64,000 nucleotides of DNA, taken from positions 206,632 to 270,631 of the forward strand of contig CAZPQM010000001.1 in the NCBI GenBank assembly GCA_964588995.1. The letters run 5' to 3'. The notes below the pieces were generated by a model that was not told the DNA's origin, searched no databases, and saw nothing but the letters and a program-made list of their open reading frames with translations. Origin of the DNA: CAZPQM01 sp964588995. Its GTDB lineage: Bacteria > Pseudomonadota > Alphaproteobacteria > Rickettsiales > UBA8987. Positions 43,863-53,177 of this stretch are shown one piece after another. Each line of letters starts with the position of its first letter. Position 1 is the stretch's first letter. The position numbers were made by a program, and so were the translations under genes.

Positions 43863-44596
43863 TTACTTTGGCGCTTTTTTAGCGCATTCAGGATGCCGTG
43901 CAGTATACGAATTTCCTGCTCTGTCAGCTGCGCTTTATGAAAAATATTACGCACTTGCCGCACCATATGATCGCGCTTCTCTTCCACGCGGTAAAACGCC
44001 GATTCATCAAGCGCCGTTTCCAGTCGTTCAAACCAGTTGAAAAGCTCGGCTTTTGGAGCTAGTTGCCTCTCATCCTGAGCAAGGGCTTTCACGTCAGGGT
44101 TGACAGACTCCTCTATTTGCTCATTGTAGGACGACTGAAACCAAGCATAACAAACGACCCCGACGGCCTGCGCGAGATTGAGGGACGGACAGGCAGGATT
44201 CACCGGAATCGTGAGAATCGCATCACAGAGCGCCACTTGGTCATTGGTGAGTCCGGAACGCTCGGCGCCGAACACCAGCGCAGTATTCATAGCGTCATTG
44301 CCAGAAAGTTGCTGAGGCTCATAGACCGGCTTTTCCATATCACGCATACGAGCCGTTATGGCAAACGCATGATGTTTATCGCTTAGCGCCGCTTCTAGAC
44401 CATCGTAGATGCGCGCCGTTTCGATAACGTATGCCCCATGCGCGGCCATTTCTTCCGCTTTGAGGTTGGGCCAGCCGTCTCTGGGATTGACAATCCGCAA
44501 ATCCTCCAGTCCAAAATTTGCCATAACACGCGCTGCCGCCCCAATATTCTCGCCGAGTTGCGGCTCAACCAGTATAATGGATGACGTAGTGTCCAT
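43859..44596 (-). CDS. trmJ: tRNA/rRNA methyltransferase, TrmJ family
   Basis: A SPOUT 2'-O-methyltransferase of 245 residues. Motifs: IILVEPQLGENIGAAARVM (motif 1), LRIVNPRDGWPNLKAEEMAA, ALVFGAERSGLTNDQV (motif 2) and IPVNPACPSLNLAQAVGVV (motif 3), with the C-terminal helical extension of TrmJ. It likely modifies position 32 of tRNAs. The start overlaps the cimA stop (TAATG). Confidence 0.92.
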   Translation of the reverse strand: MDTTSSIILVEPQLGENIGAAARVMANFGLEDLRIVNPRDGWPNLKAEEMAAHGAYVIETARIYDGLEAALSDKHHAFAITARMRDMEKPVYEPQQLSGNDAMNTALVFGAERSGLTNDQVALCDAILTIPVNPACPSLNLAQAVGVVCYAWFQSSYNEQIEESVNPDVKALAQDERQLAPKAELFNWFERLETALDESAFYRVEEKRDHMVRQVRNIFHKAQLTEQEIRILHGILNALKKRQSN

Positions 44597-46200
44597 TACG
44601 CTTCACTGGGGTGGTGCAACAGATAATAAATAAAGGAGTCGTTCAGCGCGTTAAATGATGCATCGATGATGTTGCCCGAAACACCGATCGTAGTCCAGCG
44701 ATCCCCCGCTTCGTCGCCGCTTTCAATTTGCACCCTTGTAATAGCCTCTGTCGCTTTTTCAGGCGTTAGTATCCTTACCTTATAGTCGGTTAGAATAACT
44801 TCCTTAACCATCGGGTAATGTTTTTTCAGTCCTTTGATCATCGCACGGTATAGCGCATTAACCGGCCCGTTTCCTTCTTCTACCTCCAGCATACGCTTCT
44901 TGCCGATTTTTAGCTCTACCTTTGCTTCGGAGAACGTCACCAGTTCGTTCAACGCATTCCAGCGGCGCTCATCCAGCACCCTAAAGTTTTTAACGTCATA
45001 ATAGGTCGGCACTTCGCGCAAATGCTCACGCGCCAGCAATTCGAAGCTTGCATCTGCACTGTCATAGGAATAGCCTGCCTGTTCCCGGCGCTTCACATCA
45101 TCAACCAGCCGTTCAATTCGCTCGTTCGTTTTGGCGTCATTAAGGTCAAGATCAATGCCTATTTTCTTTACACGATTGATAATATTCGAACGTCCGGCCT
45201 GATCCGAAACGAGAATGACCCGCTCATTACCGACCTTTTCCGGTTCAATATGCTCATAGGAAGACGGGTTTTTTACCACGGCTGAAACGTGCAACCCGCC
45301 TTTATGTGCGAAGGCCGAAGCGCCCACATAGGCCGCATGCTTGTAGCGCGGCACGTTTAATCTGTCTTCCAGCGCATGGGACACATCGCATAAATGCGTT
45401 AACGCCTCATCACTTACCCCAACATCATACCCCATCTTTAACTTTAACGTAGGGATCAGGCTGGTGAGGTTCGCATTCCCGCACCGCTCACCCCAGCCAT
45501 TGATCGTGCCCTGCACCTGTCGCACACCTGCTCGCACTGCCGCAAGGCTGTTTGCGACGGCATTTTCCGTATCATTATGGCAATGAATTCCCAGATGATC
45601 GCCCGGAATCGTTTCCGTAACATCCTTAACAATAACTTCGACTTCATCCGGCAACGTTCCGCCATTCGTATCACAGAGCACCACCCAGCGCGCACCACTC
45701 TCATACGCTGCCTTCGCCGCTTGTTTTGCATAATCCGGATTCGCCTTATAACCATCAAAGAAATGCTCCGCATCAAACATTACTTCAATATTTTTAGATG
45801 CCAGATAGGCAATACTATCGGAAATCATGGCGATATTCTCATTCAGTCCAATGCCTAATGCCTCTGTGACCTGAAAATCCCACGTCTTTCCAACGATACA
45901 AACCGCCTGTACCCCGGTATTAACCAACGCATTTAAGCCCGGATCATTCTTCGCGCTTTTATGGGCTCGCCGTGTCATGCCAAAGGCTACGAGCTTACTA
46001 TGCTTCGTCTTGGGTAAGTTAGCGAAAAACTCATCATCCGTCGGATTTGCGCCCGGCCAGCCACCTTCGATATAATCAATCTGCAGCTCACGGTCGAGCA
46101 TCGCCGCAATTTCGGATTTATCATGCGCCGAAACATCAACGCCCTGTGTCTGCACGCCATCGCGCAGCATGGAATCATAAATATAGATACGCTCAGCCAT
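44596..46200 (-). CDS. cimA: (R)-citramalate synthase
   Basis: Condenses acetyl-CoA and pyruvate to citramalate, a threonine-independent route to isoleucine. The 534-residue protein is a LeuA-like TIM barrel (YIYDSMLRDGVQTQGVDVSA, IEGGWPGANPTDDEFF, LGIHCHNDTENAVANSLAAV, GTINGWGERCGNANL, HKGGLHVSAV) with a C-terminal LeuA dimer regulatory domain. YDSMLRDG and the EGGWPGANP segment are CimA-type, not isopropylmalate synthase type. Confidence 0.94.
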   Translation of the reverse strand: MAERIYIYDSMLRDGVQTQGVDVSAHDKSEIAAMLDRELQIDYIEGGWPGANPTDDEFFANLPKTKHSKLVAFGMTRRAHKSAKNDPGLNALVNTGVQAVCIVGKTWDFQVTEALGIGLNENIAMISDSIAYLASKNIEVMFDAEHFFDGYKANPDYAKQAAKAAYESGARWVVLCDTNGGTLPDEVEVIVKDVTETIPGDHLGIHCHNDTENAVANSLAAVRAGVRQVQGTINGWGERCGNANLTSLIPTLKLKMGYDVGVSDEALTHLCDVSHALEDRLNVPRYKHAAYVGASAFAHKGGLHVSAVVKNPSSYEHIEPEKVGNERVILVSDQAGRSNIINRVKKIGIDLDLNDAKTNERIERLVDDVKRREQAGYSYDSADASFELLAREHLREVPTYYDVKNFRVLDERRWNALNELVTFSEAKVELKIGKKRMLEVEEGNGPVNALYRAMIKGLKKHYPMVKEVILTDYKVRILTPEKATEAITRVQIESGDEAGDRWTTIGVSGNIIDASFNALNDSFIYYLLHHPSEA

Positions 46201-46209
46201 AAGGCGCTA

Positions 46210-47544
46210 TTATGCCGTTTTTCCCTGCAATCTGGCAATGATTTTCTCACGCCCGATCAAGGGAAGCAAATCTTTGAGCTCCGGGCCGTGCTCCATACCG
46301 GTTAGCGCCTTACGAATCGGCATGAAAAGCGCTTTGCCTTTGCGGCCTGACACGCCCTTCACCGCAGTAACCCATCGATCCCATGTCGTTTCATCTAATG
46401 CCCCTTCCGGCAGCGTTTCCGCAAGTTGCTGCGCATAGGCTTCATCTTCTATCTCCGGCTCTATCTCGTTATGACAAATTTCAAGCCATAGCCGTAAATC
46501 CTCAAGATTCTCAATATTGCGCCGCGCGACATTCCAGAACGCTTCATCAACATCACCGTAGCCGAGCTCGTCCAGATGCGGCTTGATCTCCGCATACGGC
46601 ATCTGATGTAATAGCTTGGTATTCAGCCGGAAGATATCCTCCTTAGAATACGAAGTTTGCGCTTTAGAATAAGCAGTTATATCAAACTCTTCAACCAACG
46701 TCTGAAGGTTTTCGGCAAGCTCGACATTATGGTATGTACCGATTCTGGCTAAAAAACTGGTTAAAGTAATGGGCTCCAGCCCTTGTTTCCGTAACTCCTG
46801 AACGCTAAGACTGCCGGAGCGCTTCGAAAGCTTCCCCTCTTTACTTTTTAGCAGCGCATTATGGGCAAATACAGGTCGATTTCCCCCAAGCGCGTCAAAG
46901 AGCTGCAGCTGAATCGCCGTGTTACTCACATGGTCTTCGCCGCGCAATACATGGGTAATATCCATATCAATGTCATCGACCGTAGAGGGGAGCATATAGG
47001 TATACATCCCATTTTCGCGCACGAGGATTGGGTCACTCATATGCTTCATCTCAAAGCGCTGCGCTCCGCGTACTTCATCGTTCCATTCAACCACCGCTTC
47101 CTGATCCAGCTTAAAACGCCAGTGCGGTTGCTGCCCAGCTTGAATTTTTTCCGCAATCTGCTCTTCGCCGAGCTTCAGCGCAGCTCGGTCATAAATAGGG
47201 GGCTGACCCCGCCCCAGCTGCATTTTACGCTTAATTTCAAGCTCTTCCTGGGTTTCAAAGCAGGGGTATAACTTGCCCGCCTCTTTCAGCCTTTCAACCG
47301 CTGCATCATATTTCGAGAACCTTTCAGATTGTTTGACGACCCTGTCGGGTGTTATGCCAAGCCACTCCAGATCTTCTTTAATCGCTTCGGCATATTCGCT
47401 GGTACTGCGCTCGGTATCCGTGTCATCCAACCGCAGAATGAATTCTCCCCCTTCTTTGCGCGCATACAGAAAACAGAGTAAGGCGGTGCGAATATTCCCA
47501 AGATGGAGATAACCGGTCGGACTGGGTGCAAATCGTGTTTTCAT
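46210..47544 (-). CDS. gltX: Glutamate--tRNA ligase
   Basis: A class I synthetase of 444 residues. The HIGH-type motif is RFAPSPTGYLHLGNIRTALL, and the KMSKS-type motif is GKLSKRSGSLSVQELR. The C-terminal anticodon-binding helices end VSGRKGKALFMPIRKALTGM. Alphaproteobacteria often have two gltX genes; this one may be the discriminating or the Gln-mischarging copy, which cannot be decided here. The start overlaps the nadE stop (TAATG). Confidence 0.95.
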   Translation of the reverse strand: MKTRFAPSPTGYLHLGNIRTALLCFLYARKEGGEFILRLDDTDTERSTSEYAEAIKEDLEWLGITPDRVVKQSERFSKYDAAVERLKEAGKLYPCFETQEELEIKRKMQLGRGQPPIYDRAALKLGEEQIAEKIQAGQQPHWRFKLDQEAVVEWNDEVRGAQRFEMKHMSDPILVRENGMYTYMLPSTVDDIDMDITHVLRGEDHVSNTAIQLQLFDALGGNRPVFAHNALLKSKEGKLSKRSGSLSVQELRKQGLEPITLTSFLARIGTYHNVELAENLQTLVEEFDITAYSKAQTSYSKEDIFRLNTKLLHQMPYAEIKPHLDELGYGDVDEAFWNVARRNIENLEDLRLWLEICHNEIEPEIEDEAYAQQLAETLPEGALDETTWDRWVTAVKGVSGRKGKALFMPIRKALTGMEHGPELKDLLPLIGREKIIARLQGKTA

Positions 47545-49199
47545 TACATTCCATTAAAATGGTTTGTTATTGGGTAGCGGCGATCGCGTCCAAAAGGCCG
47601 TTTGGAGAGCTTTACGCCCGGAGGTGATTGTCTACGCTTATATTCAGCGCCATGCAAGAGCTTATACACATCACTCACCATTTCGCGGTCAAAGCCTGTT
47701 GCCTCCTCGGTCCGGCGAATACCATACTGCTCCTCCACCATGTAATGCAAAATCTGATCCAACATCTCATAAGGCGGTAAACTATCCTCATCCTTTTGGT
47801 TCTCGCGTAGTTCCGCCGTTGGCGCTTTCGTGATGATCGCTTCCGGTATCACTTCGCCCTTCGCTCCATGTCCGCCGTGCGGCCTGTGCGTATTTCTCCA
47901 CCGTGCCAGTGCGTATACCTGCGTCTTGTAGGCATCTTTCAACACGGAGTAACTACCGTTCATATCTCCGTAGAGCGTGGCATACCCTACCGACATTTCC
48001 GATTTATTTCCGGTCGCAATGACCAAATGGCCATGTTTATTGGAAAGTGCCATAAGTAGCGTGCCACGGATACGTGATTGTAAATTCTCTTCGGTAAGAT
48101 CAACCGGTTTATTGGCAAAATGCGGCTTTAGTACGTTATGACAACTTTCAATAATGGCTTCAATCGGCACGGTTTCCATAATTACACCGAGTCGTTTCGA
48201 GCATTCTTCCGCATGATGTAGACTGTCATCCGATGTGTATCGTGATGGCATCATGATCAGATGCACGCGCTCCGAACCCAGCGCATCAACGGCAACCGCT
48301 GCCGTTAAGGCGGAGTCAATCCCGCCGCTCATTCCGATAACAAGACTCGAAAAGCCGTTCTTTGTTACATAATCTCGCAACCCCAGCATCATCGCGAGAT
48401 ACATCACTTCTTCATTGGACTCATACGCTTCGATTCTACCCGGCGTGACGTGCCAATGCCCGTCCTCCTTCAATATATTGATCACGGCAAAATCTTCCTC
48501 CGTCCGCGAAAGCCGCCATTGCAGCTTTTGATCGCGCGACATGACAAAACTATCACCATCAAACACCAGATCATCCTGCCCGCAAATCTGGTTCATATAG
48601 ATCACCGGCTTTCCTGTCACGCCTACCGCATGACGCGCCCGCGCCAGACGCATGGCATGTTTACCGGTTTCAAAGGGCGATGCATTTATGGAAAGAAGTA
48701 TGTCCGCATCCGCCATCGCACCCGGCACATCATCCGACCACATATCCTCGCAGATAATCAGCCCGAGCTTGATTCCCCGCCAGGTATAAGGGCTTGGCAG
48801 CGGGCCGGGATGAAAAATACGTTTCTCATCGAACACGCCATAATTCGGAAGATCGTACTTCATTTGCGTATAAAGCACCTCCCCCTTATCAATTAAATGC
48901 ACGGCATTATACAGCTTACCACCCATAGAGACCGGCGCACCGAGCAGAAGGGCCGTATCCGACTCCTGCGTTTTTATGGCAATGTCTTCCACAGCGGCTT
49001 CGGAGGCACGCTGAAAAGCAGGCGCCAATACTAAATCTTCCGGCGGATAGCCGCATATAGCCAGTTCTGTGAACATGACGAGATCCGCACCTTCTGCTTC
49101 GGCCCGCGCATGCGCTTCCAGAATTTTCCGGCTGTTCTCTTCAAGCGCCCCCACCGTCAGATTAAGCTGCGCCATTGCTATATGTAAGGAATGTTGCAT
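47544..49199 (-). CDS. nadE: Glutamine-dependent NAD+ synthase
   Basis: Makes NAD from deamido-NAD using glutamine nitrogen. The 551-residue protein fuses an N-terminal nitrilase-type glutaminase (FTELAICGYPPEDL with the catalytic Glu, MKYDLPNYGVFDEKR with the Lys, LGLIICEDMW with the Cys) to an NAD synthase domain with the PP-loop GMSGGIDSALTAAVAVD. It is coupled to gltX downstream. Confidence 0.96.
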   Translation of the reverse strand: MQHSLHIAMAQLNLTVGALEENSRKILEAHARAEAEGADLVMFTELAICGYPPEDLVLAPAFQRASEAAVEDIAIKTQESDTALLLGAPVSMGGKLYNAVHLIDKGEVLYTQMKYDLPNYGVFDEKRIFHPGPLPSPYTWRGIKLGLIICEDMWSDDVPGAMADADILLSINASPFETGKHAMRLARARHAVGVTGKPVIYMNQICGQDDLVFDGDSFVMSRDQKLQWRLSRTEEDFAVINILKEDGHWHVTPGRIEAYESNEEVMYLAMMLGLRDYVTKNGFSSLVIGMSGGIDSALTAAVAVDALGSERVHLIMMPSRYTSDDSLHHAEECSKRLGVIMETVPIEAIIESCHNVLKPHFANKPVDLTEENLQSRIRGTLLMALSNKHGHLVIATGNKSEMSVGYATLYGDMNGSYSVLKDAYKTQVYALARWRNTHRPHGGHGAKGEVIPEAIITKAPTAELRENQKDEDSLPPYEMLDQILHYMVEEQYGIRRTEEATGFDREMVSDVYKLLHGAEYKRRQSPPGVKLSKRPFGRDRRYPITNHFNGM

Positions 49200-49341
49200 G
49201 AAATATTTAATTGCTCCTTGAAGTAATTGCGATCACTTCGAGTGACCCTAACGCGTTCATGACTAAAGAGCCAGCATTACTATGCCGGTTCTCTAGCACT
49301 GCAACTATCTAACACCTGACATCTGGCACCCACAACCTGCA

Positions 49342-51408
49342 TTAAATATCACCCCCTACATACTGCGTCTGTTCTTTACCCAGCTCCCTCACCGGCTCCA
49401 CCAGATTGCGCTCCACATAGGCGACCAGCTCCTCGACTGACTCATCGATATTTTTCTCCGTCGTATCAATCACGAGGTCAGCATTATCCGGCTCTTCAAA
49501 CGGGGAGGATACGCCGGTAAAATCTTTAATCTCGCCCTTCTTAGCCTTTTCATACAGCCCTTTCGGATCGCGCTTGGCGCACGTTTCCACATCCGCCTTG
49601 ATATACACGCTGTGATATTCCCCCTTGGCTGCAATCCTTGCATCATCGCGATCCTTCTTAAACGGAGAAATAAACGCGGTAATCACAATAACCCCCGCAT
49701 CAGCAAATAAAGCTGCCACCTCACCAATCCGACGGATATTCTCCGAGCGATCCGCATCGCTGAAGCTTAAATCAGAGCACAAACCGGAACGGATGTTATC
49801 CCCATCCAGCACATAAGCCAGATAGCCTTTTGCATGCAGTCGCGCTTCCAGCGCACGCGCAAGCGTGGTTTTACCTGCACCGGAAAGGCCGGAAAACCAC
49901 ATTACGCCGCCCTTATGCCCATTGGTCAGCCAGCGTTCCATCGGAGAAATTTCTCCTGTACTCGGCGTCAGGTTGCGCGCTTTAATGGTCGCGACGTTGC
50001 TGCGCTTATTATCCGCATCACTGACATCAATGATACCACCGCCGACAATACGGTAATGATCCACCAGCACGAAGCGTCCGGTAATTTCATTGTCCGCATG
50101 GTTATCAAGCGAGGCGAGCCCCTTCACGCGGAAGGTGACTTCCGCTACATTATTTTTCTTTAGCGAGCCTTTTTCACCTTCCACCTTGAGGTCATCAGTA
50201 TCTACCACATGGTCGATCGATTTCACCTCCGCCCGGTATTCCGCCGTACCGATTTTCAGCAGGTAGCGATTGCCCTCTTTCAGCTCACTATCGCCAAGCC
50301 AGAACAGCTTGGTTTTAAACACATTGGTGAGGACGGGCATCTGCTCGAGATGGCTGATCATATTGCCGCGCTCGGCAAAAATCTGCTCCGAAAGCGTAAT
50401 GCCGACCGACATACCGGCCGACACTTCGGTAAGCTCCGGGCCGTTGAAATTCTCAATCGAATTCACAGTCACCACCTTATTGATCGGCGAGAACATGATT
50501 TCATCGCCCACCCGAAGTGTGCCTGATTCAATCCGCCCGGCGATAATACGCCGCTTGTCGAACTTATATACATCCTGCACCGGAAAACGAAGCGGCAGCT
50601 CCGTGTCAGCGGGCTTGAGCTGAAAATGATCCAGCGCCTCTAAAATCGAGGGGCCAGTATACCAAGGCATATTACTACCTTCGTCATTCCCTGAATCGGC
50701 TCTGCCGATTCTAGGGGAAGCTCCCTCAAGTTTATTCTGCTTCTCATGAGATCCTTCGACTCGCTGCGCTCGCTCAGGATGACGCGCATGTGACGACGTG
50801 ACGATATTATCTCCTTCCCGTGCCGAAATCGGAATAACATAGGTCGGCTCGACACCAACACCCAATAAATATTCTCGGTATTCCTTCTCAATTTGCTTAA
50901 ATTTTTCTTCCGAGTAATCCACCAGATCCATTTTATTAACGGCCACTGCAATTTGTTTCACGCCTAGCAGCGAGAGCAAATAGCCATGGCGTTTCGATTG
51001 CTCCTGCACCCCCTCTGCTGCATCAATCACCAGCACGGCCGCCTCAGAATTTGCAGCACCACTCACCATGTTTTTGAGAAATTCCTTATGACCCGGCGCG
51101 TCGATAATGACATAATCGCGCTTATTGGTTTTAAACCAGATTTGTGTGGTATCAATCGTGATGCCCTGATCGCGCTCGGCTTGCAGCGCATCCAGTAGGA
51201 ATGAATATTCAAACGGCATACCACGTTTTTCGGAAAGCGCCTTAATTTCATCGACCTTACCATCGGGCAGGCTATCCGTATCGTGAAACAAACGCCCAAT
51301 CAGCGTCGACTTGCCATGATCCACGTGACCCACAATCACGATTTTCATCTGCTCGCGGCTATGGCTCGCTTCGGTATCTGGCTTAAGAGCTAATTGGGGC
51401 TGGTTCAC
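49342..51408 (-). CDS. cysNC: Sulfate adenylyltransferase subunit 1 / APS kinase fusion, with repeat insertion
   Basis: A 688-residue fusion. The N-terminal GTPase (CysN) drives ATP sulfurylase and has IVGHVDHGKSTLIGRL, IIDAPGHKEFL and AVNKMDLVDYS; the C-terminal CysC (from about residue 510) phosphorylates APS and has WFSGLSGAGKTTLARALEA and DGDNIRSGL. About 38 residues between TSS and SNMPWYTGP in the GTPase come from an in-frame palindromic repeat (50683-50783) and are absent from the normal family pattern. I choose the GTG at 51408, with GGAAG upstream; the frame extends to 51492. It overlaps the membrane-protein gene upstream by 26 nt. Confidence 0.93.
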   Translation of the reverse strand: MNQPQLALKPDTEASHSREQMKIVIVGHVDHGKSTLIGRLFHDTDSLPDGKVDEIKALSEKRGMPFEYSFLLDALQAERDQGITIDTTQIWFKTNKRDYVIIDAPGHKEFLKNMVSGAANSEAAVLVIDAAEGVQEQSKRHGYLLSLLGVKQIAVAVNKMDLVDYSEEKFKQIEKEYREYLLGVGVEPTYVIPISAREGDNIVTSSHARHPERAQRVEGSHEKQNKLEGASPRIGRADSGNDEGSNMPWYTGPSILEALDHFQLKPADTELPLRFPVQDVYKFDKRRIIAGRIESGTLRVGDEIMFSPINKVVTVNSIENFNGPELTEVSAGMSVGITLSEQIFAERGNMISHLEQMPVLTNVFKTKLFWLGDSELKEGNRYLLKIGTAEYRAEVKSIDHVVDTDDLKVEGEKGSLKKNNVAEVTFRVKGLASLDNHADNEITGRFVLVDHYRIVGGGIIDVSDADNKRSNVATIKARNLTPSTGEISPMERWLTNGHKGGVMWFSGLSGAGKTTLARALEARLHAKGYLAYVLDGDNIRSGLCSDLSFSDADRSENIRRIGEVAALFADAGVIVITAFISPFKKDRDDARIAAKGEYHSVYIKADVETCAKRDPKGLYEKAKKGEIKDFTGVSSPFEEPDNADLVIDTTEKNIDESVEELVAYVERNLVEPVRELGKEQTQYVGGDI
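50683..50783. repeat. Palindromic repeat, family A, copy 2, inside cysNC
   Basis: A 101 bp element bounded by GTCATTCC and GGATGAC, with two internal inverted repeats (GAATCGGC/GCCGATT, and the AGATCCTTCGAC...CGCTCAGGAT half). It is read through in frame and encodes ARHPERAQRVEG and ASPRIGRADSGNDEG. Confidence 0.85.
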
Positions 51409-51769
51409 GGCTTTCTTCCTTTTCTTCGTTGAGTAAATCACGAATAAACGCGTTATGTTCCTTAATATGCTGATAGGCCGGTATGTTCGCAACCGCCCAA
51501 ACCAGCAGCAAAACGAGGAGGTTCAGCCCCTCAAAAAACCACAGAAGCACTAGCGCAATCGCAGAGACGCCAAGACTCACGGCAAGCAAGGGCTTCTCGG
51601 CAAGGCTGGCTTCACCGCTCATCACCGCCATGCCATACTCGCTAAATACCACCATGGAAGCAACGCCAATAATCAACGCAGATAGAATGATACTCACCGC
51701 AATGTCGACAATAAAGTTGAGGATAAACAGCGCTATGGCTAAACCGCCTATGATGTAGAGATATTCCAT
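51383..51769 (-). CDS. Small membrane protein in the sulfate operon, unknown function
   Basis: A 128-residue protein with four hydrophobic segments (YIIGGLAIALFILNFIVDIA, VSIILSALIIGVASMVVF, LLAVSLGVSAIALVLLWFF and LLVLLLVWAVANIPAY) and a charged Glu-rich C-terminus. I recognise no family. It sits between cysD and cysNC, whose products form one enzyme, and overlaps cysNC by 26 nt, so it is probably translated with the operon. Confidence 0.75.
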   Translation of the reverse strand: MEYLYIIGGLAIALFILNFIVDIAVSIILSALIIGVASMVVFSEYGMAVMSGEASLAEKPLLAVSLGVSAIALVLLWFFEGLNLLVLLLVWAVANIPAYQHIKEHNAFIRDLLNEEKEESREPAPISS

Positions 51770-51793
51770 TTATTTTTCTATATTTTGTTAGCC

Positions 51794-51884
51794 GTCATCC
51801 TGAGAGAGTGTAGCGAACCGAAGGATCCAGAAATCCTCTCATAATGGCTAGATCCTTCGACTCCCGCTGGTCGCTCAGGATGAC
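51794..51884. repeat. Palindromic repeat, family A, copy 3 (intergenic)
   Basis: A 91 bp element bounded by GTCATCCTGAGAG and CGCTCAGGATGAC, filling the spacer between cysD and the membrane-protein gene. Both inner halves carry the CGAAGGATC / GATCCTTCG core. Confidence 0.88.
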
Positions 51885-51896
51885 AAAAATTTTCCA

Positions 51897-52757
51897 TCAC
51901 ATATACCCATCTTGCCGCAGCTTCTCAAACGCGGCCTCATCTTCGTCCTTACCCATCGGGCGGCCGGAGCGTTCGGAGGTTTTCGTCGTGCGAAGCTCGT
52001 CGATAATTTTATCAATCGTATCCGCCTCAGAAGGCAATGGCCATGTGATGCCTTTCTCACCGAGTGAGCGGAAACGCATCATCTGCCCGCCAAAGTCCTT
52101 ACCCTCCAGCTCATCATACTTCCGTGCAAAATAGAGCGGCACAATCGGGATATTTTCGCGCTTAATATAGAGCCAGACATCCAGCTCTGTCCAATGCAGC
52201 AGCGGATGAATCCGCACATGTGTACCGGGCGGAAAATCCGTCATATATTGATTCCAGAATTCCGGCGGTTGATCCTTCACATCCCATTGCCCGTCATTAT
52301 CGCGCGGGGAGAAATACCGCTCCTTCGCCCGCGTGCCTTCTTCATCGCGCCTTATGCCGGTGATGATGCCATTAAACTGATGCTTCTTCAGAACTGCTTT
52401 TAAGCCTAGTGTCTTCCGCGCTGCTACCCGCGCTGCCCACGGCAGGCTCGCATCGGTCTCCTCAATCGGCGGAGCAGTCGGGCCAATGAAATTCACGCCC
52501 CACTCTTTCACATAGCGATCACGAAATTCATAGACTTCATCGAACTCAAGCTCCGTATCGACATGAATCAGCGGAACGGGCATCTTGCCGAAAAATGCCT
52601 TCCGCATCAAATACGCCATGACATTAGAGTCCTTCCCGAAACTCCAGAGCATGGCAACATTATCAATCTTATTGAACGCCTCGCGGAAAATATAAATGGA
52701 CTCGGCTTCGAGTTTGGACAAGTGGTCTGTAGTCTGTGGTCTGTGGTTGGTTGTCAT
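51897..52757 (-). CDS. cysD: Sulfate adenylyltransferase subunit 2
   Basis: The catalytic subunit of ATP sulfurylase, an N-type ATP pyrophosphatase. The 286-residue protein has MLWSFGKDSNVMAYLMRKAF (PP-loop variant), PLIHVDTELEFDEVYEFRD, GIRRDEEGTRAKERYFSPR and WTELDVWLYIKRENIPIVPL, and ends RLQ-like with EKLRQDGYM. The first 13 residues (MTTNHRPQTTDHL) are encoded by a heptamer-type repeat and precede the conserved start LSKLEAES. Confidence 0.96.
   Translation of the reverse strand: MTTNHRPQTTDHLSKLEAESIYIFREAFNKIDNVAMLWSFGKDSNVMAYLMRKAFFGKMPVPLIHVDTELEFDEVYEFRDRYVKEWGVNFIGPTAPPIEETDASLPWAARVAARKTLGLKAVLKKHQFNGIITGIRRDEEGTRAKERYFSPRDNDGQWDVKDQPPEFWNQYMTDFPPGTHVRIHPLLHWTELDVWLYIKRENIPIVPLYFARKYDELEGKDFGGQMMRFRSLGEKGITWPLPSEADTIDKIIDELRTTKTSERSGRPMGKDEDEAAFEKLRQDGYM
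52723..52757. repeat. Heptamer-type repeat forming the start of cysD
   Basis: Four imperfect 7-base units of the type GGTCTGT/AGTCTGT/GGTCTGT/GGTTGGT run up to the cysD start codon and encode its N-terminal 12 residues. It resembles in structure the AAACCTG arrays at 54.0-54.8 and 58.4 kb. Confidence 0.6.
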
Positions 52758-52773
52758 AATATTCCTTTATTTT

Positions 52774-52863
52774 GTCATTCTTCTGATTTCACAAGAAATC
52801 GAGCAGAATCTTTTCCCCAACTAAATAGATCCTGCTCGAATGCTTTGCATTCAGCAGGATGAC
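52774..52863. repeat. Palindromic repeat, family A, copy 4 (intergenic)
   Basis: A 90 bp element bounded by GTCATTCTTCTG and CAGCAGGATGAC, between the GIY-YIG gene and cysD. Its arms contain GAGCAGAATC and GATCCTGCTC, a sequence variant of the family. Confidence 0.8.
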
Positions 52864-52864
52864 A

Positions 52865-53155
52865 TTAGCAACAAATCTTTTCGTATAAATCCTTCCATTC
52901 AGGATTGCATGCTTCAATTAACTTAACCTTAAACGCTTTCGGTCGATTTTTAAGTTTCTTCTCATAAAGAATTGCAGACTCCGCATCATCATGAGACTCG
53001 TAATACACAAGTCTATGTAAATTGTAACGCTTACTAAATCCATCAATTATACCCATTTTATGTTCATATATTCTTTGTACCAAATTCGAGGTCACCCCTA
53101 CATATAGCGTTCCAGCGGTTTTGTTCGTTATTATATAGACCGCAAATTGCTTCAT
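52865..53155 (-). CDS. GIY-YIG domain protein
   Basis: A 96-residue stand-alone GIY-YIG nuclease-fold protein: FAVYIITNKTAGTLYVGVTS (the GIY..YIG pair is VYI...YVG), NLVQRIYEHKMG, GFSKRYNLHRLVYYE and EKKLKNRPKAFKVKLIEACN. Such small proteins are often associated with mobile or repeat-rich DNA, and this one sits beside palindromic repeats inside the sulfate operon. The start is the second of two adjacent Met codons; the frame extends into cysH but is not conserved there. Confidence 0.88.
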   Translation of the reverse strand: MKQFAVYIITNKTAGTLYVGVTSNLVQRIYEHKMGIIDGFSKRYNLHRLVYYESHDDAESAILYEKKLKNRPKAFKVKLIEACNPEWKDLYEKICC

Positions 53156-53177
53156 CATGTTTATAGCACGCACTCCC

